Below are positions 35,124 to 40,552 of a DNA stretch of 40,552 nucleotides, one piece after another. The notes under the pieces are model-generated. The model was not told the origin of the DNA. It did not search any database and saw only the letters and a list, made by a program, of their open reading frames with translations. Source of the stretch: Mogibacterium kristiansenii (GTDB taxonomy: Bacteria > Bacillota > Clostridia > Peptostreptococcales > Anaerovoracaceae); contig NZ_VUNA01000017.1 of the NCBI RefSeq assembly GCF_009695905.1, forward strand, positions 1-40,552, read 5' to 3'. The translations under genes were made by a program, and so were the position numbers. Positions within the stretch are counted from its first letter, which is position 1. Each line of letters begins with the position of its first letter.

Positions 35124-35530
35124 GAGTTGGTGCACGGAACCCCGCAAGGCCTTGATTTTCCGTTTCCGTTGCACCAAGTTGTAGGCCTTTTTCGCCGGCT
35201 TACAGCTTCGGAGTTGGTGCACGGAACCCCGTAAGGCCTTGATTTTCCGTTTCCGTTGCACCAAGTCGTAGGCCTTTTTCACCGGCCTACAGCTCCGGAG
35301 TTGGTGCACGGAACCCCGCAAGGCCTTGATTTTCCGTTTCCGTTGCACCAAGTCGTAGGCCTTTTTCGCCGGCTTGCAGCTCCGGAGTTGGTGCACGAAA
35401 CCCCGCAAGGCCTTGATTTTCCGTTTCCGTTGCACCAAGTCGTAGGTCTTTTTCGCCGGCTTACAGCTCCGGAGTTGGTGCACGGAACCCCGCAAGGCCT
35501 TGATTTTCCGTTTCCGTTGCACCAAGTTGT
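35124..35530 (-). repeat. Tandem hairpin array E, five units of 87 bp
   Basis: Units start at 35124, 35211, 35298, 35385 and 35472, every 87 bp. Each is 57 bp, with arms GAGTTGGTGCA and TGCACCAAGTC or a G-T variant; a truncated sixth arm (TTGCACCAACC) follows at about 35548. On the minus strand the units match the D units at 27314-27544 in arms, length and core. The array directly follows two F-type units and lies between convergent genes. Confidence 0.95.
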
Positions 35531-35577
35531 AGGCCTTTTTCGCCGGCTTGCACCAACCTTTTGGCTCTTTACAAAAA

Positions 35578-35611
35578 AGTTGCGGGATAGGCTAATACCT
35601 ATCCCGCAACT
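35578..35611 (-). terminator. Terminator of the CDF transporter gene
   Basis: A 14-bp perfect stem AGTTGCGGGATAGG with its complement and a 6-nt loop. On the minus strand it is followed by TTTTTTG, 43 bp after the stop. Confidence 0.9.
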
Positions 35612-35653
35612 ATTCGCGAAGAAACTATTTTTTTCCCTAGTTCTATTTAAATT

Positions 35654-36571
35654 CTATTCCGCCGGATTGTCCGGGTGGATTTCCGGAATCATTTCCACAT
35701 CCAGGTTCAGGTAAATCGTGGACAGAGCTTTCTTTAAGTCCATGGTGGCCTGTTTCAGCTGTGGCACCTTAATCATGTTCCCTTCCGTGGTGAAGTAGAG
35801 GGAAATCCACATTTTTCGGCCGGTGCGAACCGCATCGATAAAGTCGATTTCATACGGGTAATCCGAAAGGGTTTCGTGGCACAGGGTGCGAATCCGTTCC
35901 AGTTTTTCCTCGGAAGGGGCCATGAGCACCAGTCCTCGGATGGCTTTGATAAATGCCCGGGTCGGCTCCGGCAGCATCAGCATGGCGATGGCGCAGGAAA
36001 CCAGCGGGTCAATATACGGAACCAGCCATTCCAGCACGTGGAAGTGGAGGAATGGGATTTCCATGAAGAATGCCAGGAAGGCACCCAAACTCAGAAAAAC
36101 GTCGATCTTCCAGGTAATCAGTTCCACCTTGATCATCGGGGTTTTCAGCTTTCGGCCCAGTCTCCGCACCACGAAGTAGCCGAAGATGCAGAACAGCGTC
36201 AGGAAGGCTTCGAAAATCAGCACCTGCTTCGTATCGATGGAGGTGCCCCCGTTCAGGATGATGACGATATCGTTATAAATAATCATGGAGGTGACGACAA
36301 TCAGGACGGAGCCCTTAATCAGGATGAACAGGGTTTCCACCTGGGCAAAACCAAATGGAATGCGCTCGCTGACCGGCTTGTAAATCAGCGGAAGCAGCAT
36401 CTGATAGATTACCAGAATAACCACATCCATTGCATCGTAGACGCCGTCGATGAGAATCGCCTGAGATCCGCTGACGATGAACATGGCAAGCTCGAAGACT
36501 GCCACGGTAACGCCCAGCCAGCTGGACAGGCGGATGGTTTTCTTTTCCTGGTCCAATAGGACTCGTTTCAT
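35654..36571 (-). CDS. Cation diffusion facilitator (CDF) family transporter
   Basis: A protein of 305 residues with about six transmembrane helices and a short cytoplasmic C-terminal domain (about 220-305). Helix 2 has LIDGVYDAMD, the D-x3-D metal pair of zinc/iron CDFs. Helix 5 reads ELITWKIDVFLS: the Asp is present but the residue four before it is Thr, not the usual His or Asp. The ribosome site AAGGAGG precedes the ATG. It probably exports a divalent metal, but the changed site makes the ion uncertain. A TTGACG-17-TATATA promoter is visible at 36637-36609 on the minus strand. Confidence 0.86.
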   Translation of the reverse strand: MKRVLLDQEKKTIRLSSWLGVTVAVFELAMFIVSGSQAILIDGVYDAMDVVILVIYQMLLPLIYKPVSERIPFGFAQVETLFILIKGSVLIVVTSMIIYNDIVIILNGGTSIDTKQVLIFEAFLTLFCIFGYFVVRRLGRKLKTPMIKVELITWKIDVFLSLGAFLAFFMEIPFLHFHVLEWLVPYIDPLVSCAIAMLMLPEPTRAFIKAIRGLVLMAPSEEKLERIRTLCHETLSDYPYEIDFIDAVRTGRKMWISLYFTTEGNMIKVPQLKQATMDLKKALSTIYLNLDVEMIPEIHPDNPAE

Positions 36572-36608
36572 ATAACCTCCTTGTGTTTCTAACTTGTTTA
36601 CTGCTTAT

Positions 36609-36637
36609 TATATACCCGGCAGGGGGGGAGCCGTCAA
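36609..36637 (-). promoter_or_regulatory. Promoter of the CDF transporter gene
   Basis: On the minus strand TTGACG (36637-36632) and TATATA (36614-36609) are 17 bp apart, 38 bp before the ATG; TATAAT two bases further on is an alternative -10. Confidence 0.65.
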
Positions 36638-36679
36638 TCGGAATTCTTGAGAGCGATACCAAAAACGCCGAGAATGTGG

Positions 36680-36750
36680 TATCATAGACAAGCCGCTTTC
36701 CCGCGGCCCTGCCGGAAACGCCGGCGGGATGTTTTATTTTTTTTAGGAGA
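36680..36750 (+). promoter_or_regulatory. Extended -10 and terminator-like leader of tex
   Basis: TGTGGTATCAT gives an extended -10 (box 36680-36685). In the leader a stem CCTGCCGG/CCGGCGGG (about 36709-36729) is followed by ATGTTTTATTTTTTTT, which looks like a rho-independent terminator placed before the tex ribosome site TAGGAG. This could be an attenuator or the end of a short leader RNA. Confidence 0.5.
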
Positions 36751-36763
36751 AACGAAACGACAT

Positions 36764-39109
36764 ATGGATATTAAAAAGAAAATTACTCAGGAATTAGAGA
36801 TTCGTCCGGCACAGACCGAGGCGGTGATTAAATTAATCGATGAGGGGAACACGATTCCGTTCATTTCTCGGTACCGGAAGGACGTGACCGGCGGGATGAA
36901 CGACGAGCAGCTGCGGGCGTTTGACGAGCGGCTGAAGTACCTGCGGAATTTGGAGGAGCGGAAGGCGACGGTGATTGCGTCCATTGAGGAGCAGGAGAAG
37001 ATGACCCCGGCGCTGCGGAAGCAGATTGAGGCGGCGGAGACCGCGGTGGCCGTGGAGGACCTGTACCGGCCGTACAAACCGAAGCGCCGCACCAGAGCCA
37101 CCATTGCCAAGGAGAAAGGCGTCAGCGGACTGGCGGATTTTATTCGGAAGCACGGAGCGGCGGCAGACGTGGAAGCGGAAGCGCAGAAGTATCTGGACCC
37201 GGAAAAAGAAGTGAACACCGTGCCGGAGGCGATTCGGTACGCGCAGGATATCATCGCCGGGGACGTTTCCGACGACGCGGAGTATCGGACTCAGATTCGA
37301 AACCGCACCCAGAAGCAAGGCATGATGGTTTCCGTGGCCACAAAAGAAGGTGTGGATAATCCGGTCTATGCCAACTATGCGGACTATACCGAGGGAGTCG
37401 CAAAGATTCCGGGACACCGGGTGCTGGCTATGAACCGGGGAGAGAAGGAGAAGATGCTGTCCGTGCACATTCAGGCGCCGGAGGAAACCTGCGTGCAGTA
37501 CCTGGAGAAGCAGGTGGGCCGAGGGGACTACCTGTCGCCGGCTTTGGCGGATTCCTACAAGCGGCTGATTGCCCCGTCCATCGAGACGGAGCTTCGGAAC
37601 GAGCTCACCGAGAAAGCCCAGGAAGGGGCCATTAAGATTTTCGGAAGCAACCTGGAGCAGCTTCTGATGCAGCCGCCGCTGGCGGGCAAAACCGTACTGG
37701 GCTGGGATCCGGCGTTCCGTACCGGATGCAAGCTGGCGGTGTGCGACCCGACGGGCAAAATCCTGGACACCACGGTGATTTTCCCAACGGCGCCCCAGAA
37801 CAAGGTGCGGGAAGCCAAGGCCGTGCTGGCAAAGTTGGTGAAGAAGTACGACATCGATGTGATCTCCGTGGGCAACGGAACCGCATCCCGGGAATCCGAG
37901 CAGATTATCGTTGATTTTATCAAGGAGTACGCACAGGCAGAGGGCAAAAAACTCCGGTACGTCATCGTCAACGAGGCGGGAGCCTCCGTCTACTCCGCCA
38001 GTAAGCTGGCCACGGAAGAATATCCGGACCTGGATGTGGGCGAGCGCAGTTCCGCATCCATCGCCCGCCGTCTTCAGGATCCGTTGGCGGAGTTGGTAAA
38101 AATAGATCCGAAATCCATCGGCGTGGGTCAGTACCAGCATGATATGAACCAGAAGAAGCTGGGGGAAGCCCTGAACGCCGTGGTGGAAGACTGCGTAAAC
38201 CGGGTGGGCGTGGATTTGAATACCGCTTCCCCGTCCCTGTTGGAATACGTGTCCGGAATCACCAGCACCGTTGCGTCCAACATCGTGAAATACCGGGAGG
38301 CCAACGGCCGGTTCCGGAGCCGGAAGGAACTCCTGAAGGTGCCGAAGCTGGGACCGAAAGCCTTCCAGCAGTGCGCCGGTTTTCTGCGAATTTCCGGCGG
38401 CGAGGAACCGCTGGATGCCACCGCAGTGCACCCGGAAAGCTATGAAGCGGCCCGCACCATCCTGGCGACTTTGGGATACAGCGAGGCGGACCTGGCAAAC
38501 GGCGGCGTCCGAGATCTGGCCGCCAATCCGAAGCTTTCCGCAGCGGGTGCCGGAAGCGGAAAGGGTGCTGGCAAGGGGAAGAAGGAGAATTCCCGGAACG
38601 CAGCCCCGGAAGTTGCGGTGAACGAAAAAGGAAACCTCAGCAGCCTCAGCGCGCTGAAGGCGCTGAACCGCCCGAAGAAAGAGGAAAAGCCGAAACAGGC
38701 GCCGGCAGCCCCGGCGAAAATCAGCGAGGCAGCGGTGCAGCGAATGGCGGAAAACCTGGGAATCGGAGAGTACACCTTGAAGGATATTCTGGAAGAGCTG
38801 GAAAAACCGGGCCGGGATCCTCGAAGCGAGGCGGCGGCGCCGATTCTCCGTTCCGATGTCATGGAGGTCAAGGATCTGAAACCGGGCATGGAACTGAAGG
38901 GCACCGTCCGGAACATCGTGGACTTCGGTGCCTTCGTGGACATCGGCGTACACCAGGACGGTCTGGTGCACATCTCCCAGCTGGCGGACCGTTTCGTAAA
39001 ACATCCGCTGGACGTGGTGAAGGTGGGCGACATCGTGGATGTGCGCGTGCTGGATGTGGATGTGAAACGGGAAAAGATTTCCCTGACCATGAGAAAAGAA
39101 AAGAAGTAA
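36764..39109 (+). CDS. tex: Tex-family RNA-binding transcription accessory protein
   Basis: A protein of 781 residues, close to family length. The N-terminal Tex domain starts MDIKKKITQELEIRP and includes TIPFISRYRKDVTGGM. A YqgF-like RNase H fold (about 325-450) has LGWDPAFRTGCKLAV and VISVGNGTASRESE. Helix-hairpin-helix motifs follow (VGVDLNTASPSLLEYVSGI), then an Ala/Lys-rich linker (about 590-650, longer than usual) and a C-terminal S1 domain (about 705-781; GTVRNIVDFGAFVDIGV). Tex proteins bind nucleic acid and assist transcription. The ATG at 36764 is chosen for the TAGGAGAAACG upstream and the family N-terminus; the frame is open to 36647. Confidence 0.95.
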   Translation: MDIKKKITQELEIRPAQTEAVIKLIDEGNTIPFISRYRKDVTGGMNDEQLRAFDERLKYLRNLEERKATVIASIEEQEKMTPALRKQIEAAETAVAVEDLYRPYKPKRRTRATIAKEKGVSGLADFIRKHGAAADVEAEAQKYLDPEKEVNTVPEAIRYAQDIIAGDVSDDAEYRTQIRNRTQKQGMMVSVATKEGVDNPVYANYADYTEGVAKIPGHRVLAMNRGEKEKMLSVHIQAPEETCVQYLEKQVGRGDYLSPALADSYKRLIAPSIETELRNELTEKAQEGAIKIFGSNLEQLLMQPPLAGKTVLGWDPAFRTGCKLAVCDPTGKILDTTVIFPTAPQNKVREAKAVLAKLVKKYDIDVISVGNGTASRESEQIIVDFIKEYAQAEGKKLRYVIVNEAGASVYSASKLATEEYPDLDVGERSSASIARRLQDPLAELVKIDPKSIGVGQYQHDMNQKKLGEALNAVVEDCVNRVGVDLNTASPSLLEYVSGITSTVASNIVKYREANGRFRSRKELLKVPKLGPKAFQQCAGFLRISGGEEPLDATAVHPESYEAARTILATLGYSEADLANGGVRDLAANPKLSAAGAGSGKGAGKGKKENSRNAAPEVAVNEKGNLSSLSALKALNRPKKEEKPKQAPAAPAKISEAAVQRMAENLGIGEYTLKDILEELEKPGRDPRSEAAAPILRSDVMEVKDLKPGMELKGTVRNIVDFGAFVDIGVHQDGLVHISQLADRFVKHPLDVVKVGDIVDVRVLDVDVKREKISLTMRKEKK

Positions 39110-39124
39110 TAAAGGTAAGGATGA

Positions 39125-39173
39125 AGAAGAAGGAGGTGTCGCATGATTGGTGCGACACCTCCTTCTTCTATTT
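39125..39173 (+). terminator. Terminator-like hairpin after tex
   Basis: A 19-bp perfect stem (39125-39143 with 39151-39169) with loop TGATTGG. The T run is weak (ATTTG), so it may act as a 3' stabiliser as well as a terminator. Confidence 0.75.
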
Positions 39174-39177
39174 GTAC

Positions 39178-40367
39178 GGGCGCAAACCGGTTGCCGGGAA
39201 AAGGCGCCGGCGGCTGTGGGAGTTTGCGCCTCACTCCCGGGAAAGCCTTATTCTTCCGTTGAGGGGCGCAAATCTTTTGCAGGGAAGAGGCGCCGGCGGC
39301 TGCGGGAGTTTGCGCCCCATTCCCGGGAAAGCCTTATTCTTCCGTTGAGAGGCGCAAACCGGTTGCCGGGAAAAGGCGCCGGCGGCCGTGGGAGTTTGCG
39401 CCTCCTTCCCGGGAAAGCCTTATTTCTCCGTCGAGGGGCGCAAACCCTTCACCCGGAAAAGCGCCGGCGGCTGCGGGAGTTTGCGCCCCATTCCCGGGAA
39501 AGCCTTATTTCTCCGTCGAGGGGCGCAAACCCTTCACCCGGAAAAGCCCCCGGCGGCCGTGGGAGTTTGCGCCCCGCTCCCGGGAAAGCCTTATTCTTCC
39601 GTCGAGAGGCGCAAACCCTTCACCGGGAAATCCGCCCGGAGCCAGTGTGAGTTTGCGCCCCCCTCCCGGGAAAGCCTTATTACTCCGTTGAGAGGCGCAA
39701 ACCGGTTGCCCGGAAAAGGCGCCGGCGGCCGTGGGAGTTTGCGCCTCCTTCCCGTGAAAGCCTTATTTCTCCGTCGAGAAGCGCAAACCTTTCACCCGGA
39801 AAAGCGCCGGCGGCTGCGGGAGTTTGCGCCCCATTCCCGTGAAAGCCTTATTCTTCCGTTGAGAGGCGCAAACCGGTTGCCGGGAAAAGGCGCCGGCGGC
39901 CGTGGGAGTTTGCGCCTCCTTCCCGGGAAAGCCTTATTTCTCCGTCGAGAAGCGCAAACCTTTCACCCGGAAGAGGCGCCGGCGGCTGCGGGAGTTTGCG
40001 CCCCATTCCCGGGAAAGCCTTATTCTTCCGTTGAGAGGCGCAAACCGGTTGCCGGGAAAAGCCCCCCGGCGGCGGTGTGAGTTTGCGCCTCACTCCCGGG
40101 AAAGCCTTATTCTTCCGTCGAGGGGCGCAAACCCTTCACCCGGGAAGAGCCCCCCGGCGGCCGTGGGAGTTTGCGCCTCACTCCCGGGAAAGCCTTATTC
40201 TTCCGTCGAGGGGCGCAAACCTTTCACCGGGAAGAGGCGCCGGCGGCTGCGGGAGTTTGCGCCCCATTCCCGGGAAAGCCTTATTCTTCCGTTGAGAGGC
40301 GCAAACCGGTTGCCGGGAAAAGGCGCCGGCGGCCGTGGGAGTTTGCGCCTCCTTCCCGGGAAAGCCT
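39178..40367 (-). repeat. Tandem hairpin array F, 13 full units plus truncated ends
   Basis: A lone right arm (39178-39188) is followed by hairpins with GTTTGCGCC starting at 39222, 39308, 39394, 39479, 39565, 39651, 39737, 39822, 39908, 39994, 40081, 40169, 40255 and 40341. Spacing is 86 bp with few exceptions (85-88), caused by small length changes in the linker. Each hairpin is about 55 bp with arms GTTTGCGCC/GGCGCAAAC and the loop GGGAAAGCCTTATTCTTCCG. On the minus strand the loop gives the superfamily core CGGAAGAATAAGG. The last unit is cut after GGGAAAGCCT at 40367. Confidence 0.96.
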
Positions 40368-40552
40368 GTTATGAAGTGACCGTTGTCAAGAGACGATTAC
40401 AAGAAAGTTTCTTCTCTCGGCATGGCACATTTGTATTTTCTTGACAGCATCTGGAAAGAGCTTTGATTTAACAGTTCCCGGCATGTGGCCACTCTGTTAT
40501 TCGTGGATTGGTTACCTACAGGCTAATGGTCCGCCGTGAGCCCTGCGATCTT
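40368..40552. mobile_element. Unrelated sequence interrupting the last array unit; possible mobile element end
   Basis: At 40367/40368 the array unit breaks inside its loop (GCCT, then GTTATGAAG instead of TATTCTTCC). The 185 bp that follow are less GC-rich than the array, have no long reading frame and match nothing else in the window. Insertion inside an intergenic palindrome, without a visible terminal inverted repeat, would fit an IS110-type element, which targets such repeats and carries a non-coding end with a bridge RNA. No recombinase is in view, so this is only a suggestion. Confidence 0.3.

Noticed and set aside
5299-40367. Array units as integron attC sites or CRISPR repeats
   Set aside because: No GTTRRRY-type core sites or gene cassettes for attC; linkers are homologous rather than unique, so they are not CRISPR spacers.
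39121-40444. Open frames of 167-230 codons through array F
   Set aside because: Translated repeats only (GKALFFR, SRESLILP), no start signals.

Overview
The window looks like a chromosomal segment of a fairly GC-rich anaerobic Firmicute (Clostridia/Eubacteriales type). The reasons are consistent AGGAGG-type ribosome sites, extended -10 promoters (TGGTATAAT, TGGTACAAT), a MutY with the C-x7-C cluster spacing that I recall from Clostridia, a TetM-like GTPase fused to a NYN nuclease, a DUF3048 lipoprotein and BmrCD-like heterodimeric ABC exporter genes. I cannot name the genus. No rRNA, tRNA or complete transposase gene is visible.

Layout: (1) 1-2240, a CRISPR array of 32 identical 33-bp type I-C-like repeats with 31 spacers and no cas genes in view. 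(2) 2244-4674, small accessory genes: a DUF3592-like membrane protein, a double zinc-ribbon protein with an 11-residue C-terminal repeat, and a Sel1-repeat protein. (3) 4675-6569, hairpin repeats and a 14-unit tandem array. (4) 6570-11973, mltG, then a MarR regulator and a heterodimeric ABC exporter behind a promoter sitting in a 42-bp perfect palindrome. (5) 12762-17982, an EEP-family hydrolase, cvpA, a KdpDE-like two-component pair and a DUF3048 lipoprotein. (6) 17983-19842, a hairpin cluster, a 13-unit tandem array and a GC-rich leader. (7) 19843-26944, a MATE exporter overlapping a giant ABC-FtsX fusion, mutY, a CorA-type transporter and an unlisted 29-residue basic peptide gene. (8) 27057-27544, a tandem array. 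(9) 27588-34782, a PhoPR-like two-component pair divergent from the TetM-NYN fusion gene, with Pho-box-like repeats between them, then three envelope or hypothetical genes. (10) 34964-35530, two more arrays, then a CDF transporter gene, tex, and a last array (39178-40367) cut off by unrelated sequence at the window edge.

The most unusual feature is a superfamily of tandem hairpin arrays, about 55 units in six intergenic clusters plus one solo copy. Each unit is a 55-57 bp imperfect palindrome plus a linker of about 30 bp, and the period is 86 bp (87 bp where the palindrome is 57 bp). The two arms change together between clusters (GACGTGGTGC, GACTTGGTGC, GTTTGCGCC) while the loop keeps a core around ACGAARRAAYAAGG. 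Two further dispersed hairpin families (arms ATTGACGAC and GTGATGCA) share the same gaps.

A second notable result is in the CRISPR array: spacers 19 and 23 differ at nine positions yet encode the same ten-residue peptide on the reverse strand, so the locus twice sampled one conserved codon stretch from diverged invaders.
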